Shown here in pieces: positions 21,649 to 33,996 of a stretch of 64,000 nt of DNA. The notes below the pieces were generated by a model. That model saw nothing but the letters and a program-made list of their open reading frames with translations. It ran no database searches and had not been told where the DNA came from. The number at the start of each line of letters is the position of its first letter. Within the stretch, counting starts at the first letter, position 1. Source of the stretch: Cephalotus follicularis. Taxonomy: Eukaryota; Streptophyta; Magnoliopsida; Oxalidales; Cephalotaceae. The stretch is from assembly GCA_001972305.1 (NCBI GenBank), contig BDDD01005779.1, positions 1-64,000 of the forward strand. Reading direction: 5' to 3'. Both the position numbers and the translations under genes were made by a program.

Positions 21649-22524
21649 AAGCACAGGACAAGTGTCTGTGCATGGCGTGAGACAGAGCAGAGGCGTGCCA
21701 TGCAATGGATAGGTGTTGTATGCATGTCACTAGCTTTATCAACATTCTTGCATGTTATCTATTCATTCTGCAGACCTGCAGACCTGCAACCTGCAAAAAC
21801 AGGTGAGAAAGAACAAAAAAAAGAAATGTGCATGAGAGAAAGAGAGAGAGAAGGGAGAAGGCTGAATTAATGGGATCTGACGAGTTCTAAGGTTTTTAAA
21901 ACCTCTATATCAGCTACTGAGGGATGGAAAGGAGTGTTGGAAACACTTGAGAGAGAAGAAAACGTATTGGGCAGTAGCTGTTTGCAAGTTGAGGCAGGGA
22001 GTTTCAAATCAACTGGTAAGCTTCTAGCTCGACTTACGTTACTGGTGTATGGATATACAAGTGATAGGTATGTATAAATGCATGCATGTAACTGCTGTTA
22101 AAATACAACTCTTGGATTAGATTTCTGAAACTTTGCATGTTGAGGTTGAAGTGTTCAAAGTGAGTTGGAGCTTAGATTTTCATTGGAAAGCTACTAATTC
22201 GACCTCATTTGTTGTTATCATGATTAACCACTAAATAAACCTACTGATTTTAATGTTTACACCTACTGTTTGCATGCAAGTAGATTAAATTGCTGGAAAT
22301 TGGAGTTTGAGTTGGTGTAAAGAGTTTTGAACACAAAGAGAGAAATCAACTCAATTTGATTTTGGGATAGCGATTGAGGTAGGGGTATTGACATGTTTTA
22401 GAAGATATGATATGTATAGCATGTCTGGATAATTTCAATATGATTACATGTTGTTAATTGGTTGAAATTGGATTGTGACATACATACCATGTTTTTATGA
22501 AACTGATGCCTGACGTTTCTGGAC

Positions 22525-22635
22525 AAAAATAGTCAACTGTTTAACTTAACAATCGACTGTTTAACTTAACAGTCGATTGCTCAATGTAAACAGTCAAATG
22601 TTAAGGACAAACAGTCGACTGCCTAATAAAAACCG
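22525..22635. repeat. Second CAGTCGACTG cluster in the same LTR
   Basis: Units alternate with GTTTAACTTAA spacers, giving a roughly 20-bp periodicity, about 1.2 kb from the LTR start. Confidence 0.75.
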
Positions 22636-24070
22636 TCGGCTATTCTTATGAACAACCAACTGTTAAGTGACAAATTACTGATATTATCTGCTGTTAGGCT
22701 TTAAATTATGTGTAATTACCCTGGCATCCACATGGGATGATTGTAACAATCAATCCTGGCCTTAGGTAGTTATATTACAGAAAGTAAACAATGTATGCAC
22801 TCCTTGTGAGAGTTGTGCGAGAATGACTAGGGTATGCTAACATCTTGTTGAACCTTTGGTTTGTGATTGTTTCGCTACTGTGTAATGATGCTGTTATACA
22901 TACTGTATAGCTAGTAAGTGTTCATAAATACTATTGTTACACTTAATATTAATGATTGAACCAACTAGTGCTATAAACACAAATATGGGTTTTCTTTATT
23001 GTTTCCAAAATGAAAACTTATTGTCAAATGATTTACTGATTTTCCTCCCATGAGAGGCACAACTACTGTATTGAATACTGTTCCTCCAAAAGAGAGGACG
23101 GTCACTGAACTGTAAAAATGTTTCTAAAGGAAACAACTATTATATTGCATATTATAGATATATGTAATATTGCTATTGAATTTATTGAATTGTTTGTCTA
23201 TATTATTGTCGTTAGTCGAGTGATAGGAGACATCACTGGCTACGGGGTGGTCCTATGTGCCAGGAGTTGGCTAGAGCTTCCACCACACTTATCTGTAATG
23301 CAGATCCTGATTGCTACCTGCTCGTTAAATGCCGGCAGAATTGACCTGACCTATCATCTTCGGAGTGTAGGATGATAGTTCGGTGGTGCGTAGTTGGTGC
23401 TAGGAGTTAGCGACATGTGACACCCAAACCACTGTATTGATTGATTTTACCCTTGTGCGGTATTCTTGAATTGTATTGTCTATGGCCACTTGGCATGATT
23501 GCTTATATATATTTAAATACTTATATATATGTTATTTCAAAATAACTGACATGCATGTTACATTTATATATTCTTTCTCATGCTTTATTCCTACTTAGCC
23601 AAGTGAGGACAATGGCTAACCCCCTACAATTTTAGATTAAGCGAAGGCGTTCGGGGAAGTGCTGCTGAAGCTTATTGGAGAGCTTCTATTTTGTTAAGGT
23701 TGTTATTCACTATGTTTTGTATTGAAATGAACGATCATACTCTGTTGTTGTTATTTCACATTTCCAATATGAAAAAGGATAATTGTTAGTATTGTATAAG
23801 CACGTAGTATGGGCTGCGTGCAGATAATTTTTATAATCCGACAATGGAATGCTTCCGCTTATGTTAATGGAATTTCGTTTAATGTTGAATGCTGGATTAT
23901 TATTTATAAATGATATCACCATATATGTTGTCTTTGAGGAAAACGGGGTGTGACACAAAGTCACACTACTGAATCACCTTAACCTCTACCACAGGTTTAA
24001 TCAAAACCTAGACAGATTAATCCAAACATTGTCACAACCCAAAAGATACTATTTATAAACTTCTAGAACA

Positions 24071-24275
24071 AAGCGTCGACGTTCTAGACAAAAGCGTCGA
24101 CGTGCATGACAGAAGTGTCGACAAAAGCATTACAACACTTTTCGACATAAGCGTCGACACTCAAAGGAAGGCGTCGATGGTTTAGGCATAAGCGTCGACA
24201 GTAAAGATGAAACAGTTGACGCTTAGACACATGCATGACGTTTAAAATAGATTTTATACACACAGACATCGATGC
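24071..24275. repeat. GTCGAC-type cluster, downstream set of the right LTR
   Basis: AAGCGTCGACGTTC, AAGCGTCGACGTGC and AAGCGTCGACA-type units are less decayed than in the homologous stretch 9256-9412. Confidence 0.75.
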
Positions 24276-24867
24276 TTTAAGTTAAAAACATGAAAAACAC
24301 GTCGATACCAGTTTGCAAACATGAACAAAAATATGATTTTCTTAACTATGAATCATAAAACAGCAGTATGTAATAAAACATGATTCTATCTATATGTAGA
24401 CACCAGAAAAACAAATTAACATATCTACATATGGATTAAGAGGTTGAACTTTTCAATAAAGCTCTTGAAACTTGGTTTTAACATAACATGATCAAAACAA
24501 TTTATAGATGATAAAAGAGTTTTGAAACAATCTATAAACTTGATATAGGATTAAACAGTGGTAAAACTATAGAAATCAAAACTCAGAATTATTTCATACC
24601 TTAAGATGTTGCAAAATACATAAAGAAGACATTGAAAATGGTACACGAAAATGGTGTTTTCTGGTTTTTGTAAAACAATGCAGGTAATGCAGTTTTTAAA
24701 TGGAGAAAACCGTGTGTTTCAAAATGGCAAAACGGAGGGGATTAAAGACCTTCCTTTTATGTAGAAAACACGTCCAATCAAAAAGGAAAAACAGATAATC
24801 AGTTTTATGGCAAAATATCGTTTCCAAAAACAAATCACCTTCCAAAACAGATAAGGAAGAAAGGTTT

Positions 24868-25026
24868 TAAGCGTCGATGGTCATGCAAAGCGTCGATGTT
24901 TAGCCCCTTTTCACACAAAAGCATTGACATCTTGCAAAGGCATCGGCGTTTATCATTACATGGATGAAACGAGAAATTTACAACACGAAAGCATCGACGG
25001 TTTTGGCAAGGGCGTCGACGCTTAGC
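24868..25026. repeat. GTCGAC-type cluster, upstream set of the right LTR
   Basis: AGCGTCGATGG, AGCGTCGATGTT, GCATCGACGG and GGCGTCGACGCTT lie 138-295 bp from the minus-strand LTR start. Confidence 0.75.
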
Positions 25027-25163
25027 TTCCAGAATAAAATAAAATAGAGTTTGCAAAAAAAAAAACAAAATTTCAAATGGACCGAATAACACATAACTTA
25101 TAACATATGACAAAAACATAACGTTGAACGACAAACAAGAAAGTAACGAATTGGGGTATTACA

Positions 25164-26491
25164 ACGCTTATTTCGCAACCCAGGGTTCCAAAGTACAAAG
25201 TTCTTGGGTGCCCGAAAATCTCTTGTGTGATTGAGAATACCAAAATTGAACATGCTTTGCTCGATTTATGAGAAAGTGTGAATTTGTTGCCTTCTTTCAT
25301 TTTTTTAGCAACTTGGTTTAGGAGAGTTGCGCCTAACCATGATGACTTTGCAATTAGCTGTTAGGTTGGTGAAAGTACCAAGAGGGAAAATTGAGGATAT
25401 TTTGATCAAGGTTGGTGAGTTTTTCTTTCCTGTTGACTTTGTCATTTTAGATACCCAGCCTGTTGCGAATATAAAAGATCAAATCCCGGTTATCCTTGGT
25501 TGACCATTCTTGGCAACGAGTAATGCTTTGATAAATTGCCGAAATGGTTTGATGAAGTTGAGTTTTGAAAAGTCGTCAATGGACTTTAACATTTTCTGTT
25601 TGGGAAAACATCAAGCTGACTTTGATGAAGTCTACGTGATACACTCGATCCCGGATAGGATTGACACATATGTTGACATTGTTTTTGATAGAGACTTCAT
25701 TGAGTGTATGAGAGAATTTGAGGAAGTGGAAGCCATCCAAAAGGAAATGATAATGTGGCTGGATGATGGAATCATTGACTCCATTTCGGATAGTCAATGG
25801 GAACATCTATCCCACTACACTAACAAACTTGCCACGCCTGACCAAACACAATTCGACATAGATTTTGATATCAAACTCATGGAATGTTTGAGGGAATTCG
25901 TGGAATTGAAGGTCACGCAAAAAGAAATTCTGAGTTTGTTGGATGATGGGATCATTGATTCCACCTCGTATAGTCAATGAGACGATCTATCCCTTTTCAC
26001 TCACAAGCATAGCACGCTGTCTCACCCTTACATTACTCTCAAAAATAATTTTTTCCCTACTAAAGACAAAATAGGATGGAGGGTGTGCATTATCAATGAC
26101 AAAATGTTTGACTGGCTGGCTGGCCATGACTATGCTAGTTTTCTTGATAGTTTTTACTGATGGAAATCCTGTTGGATTGATTCTTATATTGTTAACACTG
26201 TGCTTTCACCTAGTATGTTTGAGATTGTTGCGACCGGTACTCACAAAGAATTCAAGATGAATGGACCGTGGTTGAATAATGTCTCGAGTTTACGGCGACA
26301 CCGATGGAGTAGGCCATGGACCTTCATGAGTCTCGTTATTTTGAGCCTCCACGATCATATTCAGTAAACCTTACCCCTATTGTTCATTTATTTATTGCAT
26401 TTGTTCACATATATTTCTTGACCATTCATTGTTATTTTTATAGTTGATTTTCATTGCATTAAGGGCAATGCAAAGTTTATGTGTGTGTGTG
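25164..26491 (+). pseudogene. Athila-type protease region and strongly reduced pol remnant
   Basis: Just after the nested element, + strand sequence shows the aspartic protease region typical of Athila/Tat elements (LIKVGEFFFPVDFVILDTQP, then FLATSNALINCRNGLMKLSF). A linker follows at 25510-25980 in which a DDGIIDSxSxSQ motif occurs twice about 60 codons apart, suggesting an internal duplication. Short stretches resembling reverse transcriptase (GWRVCIINDK near 26075) and the pol C-terminus (EFKMNGPWLNN near 26255) follow within a few hundred bases. The coding region is broken many times and far shorter than a working pol. It ends at a TG repeat into which the chromovirus inserted. Confidence 0.7.
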
Positions 26492-26493
26492 TG
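26478..26493 (+). repeat. (TG)n microsatellite at an insertion site
   Basis: Seven or eight TG dinucleotides directly precede the chromovirus LTR. The flanks GTGTG (left) and GTCTG (39196-39200) may be its imperfect target duplication. Confidence 0.7.
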
Positions 26494-26553
26494 ACACGAC
26501 CTGTCCCTTTTGACCGCAACCCTAACAGGCAAACCGTGCCTTATAAAATACTA

Positions 26554-26606
26554 ACTTCCCAGGAGGTCACCCATCTCAATATTACTCTCGCCCGAGCACG
26601 CTTAAC
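26554..26606 (-). repeat. 5S rRNA-derived segment in the 3' LTR
   Basis: On the minus strand the 53 bases read from GTTAAGCGTG through AAGCGTGCTCGGGCGAGAG to GGGTGACCTCCTGGGAAGT. They align without gaps to the 3' half of plant 5S rRNA as I remember it, with about five differences. The stretch covers the box A, intermediate element and box C of the RNA polymerase III internal promoter. It is in the same sense as the element and about 60 bp from the LTR end. Confidence 0.8.
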
Positions 26607-27878
26607 CATAAAGTTTCTACAAAAATTTAATCATTAGACTATTTTTATTAATCTTAAGCATATGTCACACTCTATTGTTATGACATGTTAACTCAATATT
26701 CATCATTTAATTCCATTCTCGACCTCCTTAATCCATTAACATCATTTTAATTCCATAATCCTTTTTATACTGATAATCATGATAATATATTTAATTATTT
26801 ATCCATTTTAATAGGGTGGAATTTCTGCAGAAAAACTACAAGAGTTCCCCCTAAAAATGGACATTCCCCAAATTTTTCACCTGTAAGAATTCACAGTTTA
26901 TAATATACACACTCCCGAAGGAAGAATCAGCAATTCATTTTAGTTCTATCTATCACAGGCTTATCAAATTATGCCTGATTTCATCAAAATCACTAAACGA
27001 TCATAAACTTTTCAAAGGAGAACTAACTCAATAAATTCTGCTAACTCATATAACTATAACAAAAATATATACATCTCAAAAATTGCCCAATGTATGCATG
27101 TGAGGTTGGTTATTTGTGCCAAATAATGGTGCCGGGCCGGTGGTCTACCTCCAAAAATCACTACTCCTGAACTGGTGGATCAGCTGATTGGTCCACCGCT
27201 GCCTCAACTGAAAAATTAAAACAATAAGGAGGTTAGTCTAAATGACTAGTGAGTGAGAACAAAACATTCCCCGTTGCATCCATCGAAAATTGGATGCGCT
27301 GAAAGGAATATGTCATGATCAAGAATATAACTCAATAAATAAAAGAAATGAAAGGCTATCATGGCACCATAAAAGAACGTTCAACTCAACAAGGCATTAA
27401 CATATGAATCCATGGGAACAATATCAACACAATACCAAGCGATAGGCTAACAATAAAGTCAGTACACAAGAAAGTCAAGAATTTAGACATGATCATCAAT
27501 GATAAATCAAGATATATGCCCACAAAAACAGTACAATATCCAAGGAATACTAGTACACCGGTCATCGTCTCATATCACCGCCAAATCACATGACGTCATA
27601 ATATAACCCCGCCAAATCACATGACGTCATAATATAACCGCTGCAGCAATAATACTAGGTAAGGCTACAGGATGTGCTCATCATCCATCATACACCGGTG
27701 TAGAGTGCCTACCTCTGCCTCGAACGAGGGGCCGACATGATCATTGCACGGACTCAACCATCGTCCGAAAAACCCGCACGCACACTCAACCTCATCCGAG
27801 GGATCGCGTGCAATATATATATATATATATATCAGCAACCAATACAGTCCAATAGGAGGATAATGGAGCAGCTCTGGT

Positions 27879-29406
27879 GCACTCACACTCAGCATACCAT
27901 CATAGACAATAGTATGCCGCAAATCCAGATATAGAATCCGGGGGCAGTTTCCACATAGCATCCCATCATAGACCAATGGGCCTGCTAAGTAGAATTGAGC
28001 GTCGAACATATACCTCTCCATGGACCGGTAGAATCATATGTGACGAATAACAAAGTACCAGTATCAGAGTACAACAATATAGCAATGTCACAAGATCACA
28101 AATGTAAGAAGGTGACCGAGTCACCCAGGATATCGAATATATACCAGCTCGGAATCATATCACAAATCATGATTACAATTAAGAATCAAAAGAACATAAG
28201 ACATACGGGATTCAAATCCCAATCAAATCATGTAACACGATTACAACCGGGCACATATCAATAAAAGACTCGAGATAAAAGGAAGGGAATGTCCCACTCA
28301 CAGATTTATGGAACTAGGCTATCGTTGACTAACCCCGCGATGCTCCGGATCAAAAACCGAATCCACGTCTACATAGTCATTACATAATAGTATTCGTAAG
28401 CATATATTAATGCATGTAGACACTATAAAATGACTATACACCCTTTATTAAGAGAGTTAGAACTCAGTTCCTCAATCCACAACCGTACTAGTAACCCCAA
28501 CCACATTACTAAAATTTCTAAAGATTAAACAAGCTTCCAATTATAACACTAAAACTTCCTTAACTTTTATTCACCGTTAACATAACTATATAATTACCAT
28601 ATTCTAATTCTTCAAACATACCAATACCATTATCAAAATCCTGCACTCACACTCAGCATACCATCATAGACAATAGTATGCCGCAAATCCAGATATAGAA
28701 TCCGGGGGCAGTTTCCACATAGCATCCCATCATAGACCAATGGGCCTGCTAAGTAGAATTGAGCGTCGAACATATACCTCTCCATGGACCGGTAGAATCA
28801 TATGTGACGAATAACAAAGTACCAGTATCAGAGTACAACAATATAACAATGTCACAAGATCACAAATGTAAAAAGGTGACCGAGTCACCCAGGATATCGA
28901 ATATATACCAGCTCAGAATCATATCACAAATCATGAATACAATTAAGAATCAAAAGAACATAAGACATACGGGATTCAAATCCCAATCAAATCATATAAC
29001 ACGATTACAACCGGGCACATATCAATAAAAGACTCGAGATAAAAGGAAGGGAATGTCCCACTCACAGATTTATGGAACTAGGCTATCGTTGACTAACCCC
29101 GCGATGCTCCGGATCAAAAACCGAATCCACGTCTACATAGTCATTACATAATAGTATTCGTAAGCATATATTAATGCATGTAGACACTATAAAATGACTA
29201 TACACCCTTTATTAAGAGAGTTAGAACTCAGTTCCTCAATCCACAACCGTACTAGTAACCCCAACCACATTACTAAAATTTCTAAAGATTAAACAAGCTT
29301 CCAATTATAACACTAAAACTTCCTTAACTTTTATTCACCGTTAACATAACTATATAATTACCATATTCTAATTCTTCAAACATACCAATACCATTATCAA
29401 AATCAA
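27879..29406 (-). repeat. 764-bp tandem duplication within the 3' LTR
   Basis: Block 27879-28642 (from GCACTCACACTCAGCATACC) is repeated directly at 28643-29406 with very few mismatches. The partner LTR has one copy at about 37127-37890. The duplication is therefore younger than the insertion of the element or arose during its last replication. Confidence 0.9.
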
Positions 29407-30760
29407 GGATTCACAGTTTACTAACTAGCAATATACAAAGCTGAAATTTTAAAATATTTAAAAGGATGTTCTCATAAGCTTATTAACATCCATACCCATC
29501 CTGTTTTTATTCAATTATATCTTTGGAATTCGTTGCATAATATCCTTCTTTATTCTTAACAATTTTAAGACTTCCTTAGTTGACAAAACCAGAAGATTAC
29601 CAAGAAAAGATAACTTTACTAACTCCTGTTACAAGCATTAAAACAGAAATTTCCAGCCTTTATCATTAACCTTTGAAGCACGAAAATTATAAAGGGTGAA
29701 GGGAATAATCATTCTATGGAACTTAATTTTATTATCACATATACATCTCCTTACTCCACTAAAAACAGAAAATAATTTAATTCTTTTTTTTCCCCATTCC
29801 TATGCCACCCGAAATTCATGAATAAGCATAGCCAGCAATTATATTATAATTTCCCCAATATCACTTCAACAAGCTAACATGTATACTACAACAACATCTC
29901 AACTTCTCCTCCTTCCAATATCCAAACCAGAATGTATAGATGCAGGGAAGAAGAAATTAATTGTGCAATAAGCTTTCAATTCCAGCATAAATATATCATA
30001 GCACCCAAAGAAAAAATAAAAATCAATTTCTCCAAATCAATTTCCCAAACCCGAAGATAGAGAGAGATAGTCATCCAAACATACAACTAATTAACAAGAG
30101 AATGTATAAAGCTTACCTAAATCATTTATAAACTCGTTATCTTGAAGAAATGAAGAAAAAAAATTGAGGATTTGAAGAGGGAGGCGTCAGCTGTTATGGA
30201 GGAGAATGGAGATGTCGTTTGTATTCATCACAAGCTTTAGAATTATCTAGAAATGTTGAGAAGAATGAGAGAGAAATGTTGGAAAGCTGATTTATGGGGA
30301 GAGGATGCCGAATTTGGGCCATTTCCTTGTAAAGAATCGGCTGCCTTAGTAAAAGGGAATTTGTGTGCATTGGGCCATGTATAAGGGGAGAAAAGAGATA
30401 ATTTTGGGCCGTTAACAAGTAAAATTCGGCTTTTCAAAGTAGCATTAATTTGGGCCGAAAATTAACACTAACAATACAAGGAAAATGGGCCTTAATTCTC
30501 ACTCTATTTAACCAAGCCTCTTAAGCATGCAATCTGGGCCATAAAATCATATAATTAACATTTAAACAATATTATAACTAACCCAAATGGCTTGACCCAT
30601 TAAGAAACCTCAATATCTTTGTCCATTATAATAATTTATATTTTAAATCCAAAGGAATTTAATACATACCTTAACTTAAATCACCCAAAGTCCATAAGCC
30701 AATACACATGGCATGCACACTTAAAACATATATCCCAAAAATACAACATGGGGTGTTACA

Positions 30761-30777
30761 ATATCCCCCCCTTTTTA
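30761..30777 (-). other. Polypurine tract
   Basis: CTAAAAAGGGGGGGATAT on the minus strand lies immediately upstream of the 3' LTR and is the plus-strand priming site. Confidence 0.85.
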
Positions 30778-30805
30778 GAATTTTGTCCTCAAAATTCACA
30801 TACCT

Positions 30806-32330
30806 TAAATATCGAAGAGATCTGGGTAGCGCTTCTTCATTTCATCTTTGCGCTCCTATGTAGCGTCCTCTACAACTTGGTTCCTCCACAAGACCTTAAC
30901 TAATGGAATAGTCTTGGTTCCCAAAACCTGGTCTCGACGATCCAAGATCTGTACAGGGAATTCTTCATAAGCTAAATCCGGTAAATCCTCATCGGACAAA
31001 TCGATCGGAGTATTTAGGATATGTGAAGGATCCGGGATGTACTTCCTTAACACAGATACATGGAAGACATCATGAATACGGTCCAACTATGGTGGCAAAG
31101 CTAGCCGATAAGCAACAGGTCCAATCCTCTGTAGAATTTCAAACGGTCAAATAAATCAGGGACTTAGCTTGCCACGCCTACCAAAGCGGATAACTCCTGT
31201 ATAGGGTGATACTCGAAGGAATACTCTATCACCGACTTCAAATTCCAAATCCTTTCGACGTTTACCCACGTAGCTCTTTTGCCTGCTTTGCGCTGCCCGC
31301 AGTCTCTCCTGGATGATCTTCACGTTTTCTATAGCATCCTTCACTATATCTGGACCCAACAATCTCCTTTCTCCTACATCGTCCCAACACAAAGGCGTTC
31401 TACATCGTCTACCATACAAGGCCTCATAAGGTGCCATGCCGATACTAGCTTGGTAACTATTATTATAAGCAAACTCAATCAAAGTCAGGCGAGTATCCCA
31501 ACTACCCCTGAAATCCATGACACAAGCTCGCAGCATGTCCTCCAAAATCTGTATAGTCCGCTCAGACTGCCCATCAGTTTGAGGATGATATGCAGTGCTA
31601 AGTCTCAACTCGGTACCCAAAGCTGCTTGCAAGCTCTGCCAAAATCTCGATGTAAAGCAGGGATCTCTATCTGATACAATACTAATGGGAACCCCATGTA
31701 GCCTGACAATGTCATCCACATACATTTGTGCTAATCTCTCCAAGCTGTAATTCATGCGTATCGGCAGAAAGTGTGCCAACTTCGTCAGTCGGTCAACTAT
31801 AACCCATATGGCATCTTGTTTTCTTTGAGTAAGAGGAAGCCCTGAAATAAAATCCATAGTAATATGTTCCCACTTCCACTCTGGGATAGGAAGCGATTGC
31901 AACAATCCTGAAGGTTTCTATCGTTCTGCTTTAACCTGCTGGCATGTCAAACACCTCACCACATACCTGGCTATCTCCCTTTTCATGCCTCTCCACCAAT
32001 AATTTTGCCTCAGATCTTGATACATCTTAGTGCTACCAGGATGCATCGACCATGCCGAACAGTGAGCTTCCTCTAAAATTTCTTGCTTTATGGCTTCTAC
32101 ATGTGGCACACAAATTCTCTGGCCAAACATCAGTGTACCATCCTCCCTGATATGAAAATCTATCCGAGAACCCTCTCGGACCTGCTTAAGAAGTTTCACA
32201 AGTCTCCAATCCTGCTCCTGTGCTTCCTTAATCCGATCCACTACTATTGATCTCACTCGTAGGGTAGCTAAAACTACACCATTGTCATCCATCGATAACT
32301 CCGCACCGGTAGACCTCAACTGCTCCAACA
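30806..32330 (-). pseudogene. Integrase and chromodomain part of Tekay pol
   Basis: Reading on the minus strand: the zinc-binding HHCC module lies at about 31918-32060 ([18 protein letters not shown], then [10 protein letters not shown]), the DDE catalytic core at 31156-31905 ([49 protein letters not shown]), and the C-terminal part at 30856-31086 has RIHDVFHVSVLRKYIPDPSH followed by a chromodomain (ILDRRDQVLGTKTIPLVKVL). In this family the integrase inserts cDNA and the chromodomain steers insertion towards heterochromatin. The fossil is broken at a few places here. Confidence 0.9.
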
Positions 32331-33960
32331 ATGGCAGATACATCATCTGTACATGATCAAGTGAAGCAGAAGATTTCATGCTCAATGCATCTGCCACGAC
32401 ATTGGCCTTTCCAGGGTGATAGTCAATGGTACAGTCATAATCTTTAATCAACTCTATCCATCTCCTTTGCCCCAGGTTAAGATGCTGCTGTGAGAATAAA
32501 TATTTTAAACTTTGATGATTAGTAAAGATTTGGCAAGTCTCCCCGTACAGATAATGGCGCCAAATCTTCAAGGCAAAGACCACCGCAGCTAACTCCAAGT
32601 CATGGGTAGGATAATTAACCTCATGTCTTTTTAGCTGTCTCGAGGCATAAGCTATTACCTTCCCATGTTGCATCAGTATGCAACCCAACCCTTGCCTGGA
32701 AGCATCACTATAGACTACAAATCCACCTCCACCTGGAGATGGAAGAGCTAAAACTGGAGCTGTGGTCAATCTATTCTTCAACTCCTGAAAACTCCTTTCA
32801 CAGTCATTGGTCCACTCGAACTTAACTTCCTTCCTTGTCAGCTTAGTCAAAGTTGCAGCTAACAAGGAGAAGCCTTCAATAAACCTCCTGTAATATCCTG
32901 CGAGCCCCAGAAAACTGCGTATCTCAGTAACATTTCTGGGCTGCTCCCAAGCCAATACAGCTTCTACCTTTTTCGGGTCTACTTCAATGCCCTGACCCGA
33001 GATCAGATGTCCCAAAAATACAACCCTGTCTAACCAAAACTCACATTTGATGAGTTTGGCATAAAGCTGATGGTCTCCCAGTGTCTACAGAATAGTCCTC
33101 AAATGTCCACCATGATCAGCATGGCTGCGAGAATATACCATCACATCGTCGATAAACACCACTACAAAACTGTCTTGAAAAGACCGACAAACTCGATTCA
33201 TCAAATCCATAAATGCTGTCGACGCATTGGTCAGCCCAAAAGGCATGACCGAAAACTCGTAATGGCCATATCGGGTTCTAAAAGCAGTCTTTGGTATATC
33301 GTGCTCACGAATCCGCAATTGATGATACCCTGATCGAAGATCTATCTTTGAAAATACACAGGCTCCCTGTAGCTGATCAAATAGATCATCGATACGGGGT
33401 AAAGGATATTTATTCCGTATCGTGACTTTATTCAACTGTCTGTAGTCAATACACAATCGGAGCGTACCATCCTTCTTCTTAACAAACAACACTGGAGCAC
33501 CCTAGGGAGAACTACTGGGTCTTATGAATCCTTTCTCCAGTAACTCCTGCAATTGTACCTTCAACTATTTCAATTCAACCGGTGCCATCCTGTAAGGTGG
33601 GAGAGATATAGGAACTGTACCAGGGATTAACTCTATTGAAAAATCAGTCTCCCATTCTGGTGGTAGCCCAGGTAACTCTTCCGGAAATACGTCCGAAAAC
33701 TCACAGACCACAGGTATATCTTCTAGCTTCGGCTTAGCCATCCCAGTATCTACTACATGAGCCAAATATCCCTGGCCACCTGCCTGCAAAATCTTGTGTG
33801 CTGCCATGGCTGAAATCATTCGAATCTGTTCAGCGCGCCGCTCGCACTCCAACTGCATACTGGATCCATCGGGCATACAAAAGGTAACTATTCTTCTCGA
33901 ACAGTCTACCAATGCTCGATGAGTAGATAACCAATCCATACCGAGGATAGCATCAAAATC
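32330..33960 (-). pseudogene. Reverse transcriptase and RNase H part of Tekay pol
   Basis: RT begins near 33500 with [20 protein letters not shown] and has the catalytic [13 protein letters not shown] box (about 33120). The connection to RNase H includes [16 protein letters not shown], and RNase H has [20 protein letters not shown] and [15 protein letters not shown]. Before RT lies the protease-to-RT linker (33565-33939) with DVFPEELPGLPPEWE. All domains expected of a Ty3 pol are present in order. Several breaks are present. Confidence 0.9.
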
Positions 33961-33996
33961 CTCGATGTGAAAGGGTATAAGATCTGCTAGAAATCT

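Larger units (their letters stand above)
21366..23955 (+). mobile_element. Solo LTR (TGTAATAACC...GGGGTGTGACA), 2,590 bp
   Basis: Bounded by TG and CA and flanked by CAAAA (21361-21365) and CAAAG (23956-23960). The other LTR of the host element preserves the uninterrupted site near 9145, which proves the insertion. It is related to the solo LTR at 11039 (shared AGCCAAGTGAGGACAATGGC block and terminus) and even closer in length to the split LTR at 47118/54546. No coding sequence is present. Confidence 0.9.
8502..25163 (-). mobile_element. Non-autonomous LTR element with very large LTRs and a 284-bp non-coding interior
   Basis: Left LTR 8502-18983 and right LTR 19268-25163 both start TGTAACAACCC and end GGGGTATTACA on the plus strand. 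Between them are only 284 bp, with a polypurine tract next to the left LTR and a tRNA-iMet-type primer site next to the right LTR, so the element runs on the minus strand. The outer flanks GCGCT (8497-8501) and ACGCT (25164-25168) look like a 5-bp target duplication with one difference. Athila gag/protease sequence lies on each side, which fixes the target. Without nested insertions the right LTR is about 3.3 kb and the left about 1.8 kb. No gag or pol is present, so it is a LARD/TRIM-like parasite of an autonomous Ty3 element. Confidence 0.85.
19268..25163 (-). repeat. Right (5') LTR of the large-LTR element, interrupted by a solo LTR
   Basis: Starts TGTAACAACCC and ends TTGGGGTATTACA. Excluding the insertion at 21366-23955 it is about 3.3 kb. 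No gene is seen in it. It contains AT-rich runs (for example TA repeats near 20065) and two GTCGAC-type clusters. Confidence 0.85.
26492..30760 (-). repeat. 3' LTR of the Tekay element (TGTAACACCCC...GTCGTGTCA)
   Basis: Runs from TGACACGACC at the left to GGGTGTTACA at the right on the plus strand, 4.27 kb including the internal duplication at 27879-29406. It is preceded in element direction by the polypurine tract. TA microsatellites (27818) and scattered ATG frames are present but no gene. The partner LTR is shorter, partly because it has a single copy of the duplicated block; its outer end also stops about 50 bp sooner. Confidence 0.9.

Noticed and set aside
26554-26606. A functional 5S rRNA gene
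   Set aside because: Only about 53 of roughly 120 bases are present and the 5' half is missing, so no 5S rRNA could be made; it is recorded as a derived segment instead.
27995-28264. Repeated 89-residue plus-strand ORF (also 28759-29028 and 37242-37511)
   Set aside because: It is conserved only because it lies in the duplicated LTR block; it is antisense to the element and resembles no known protein.
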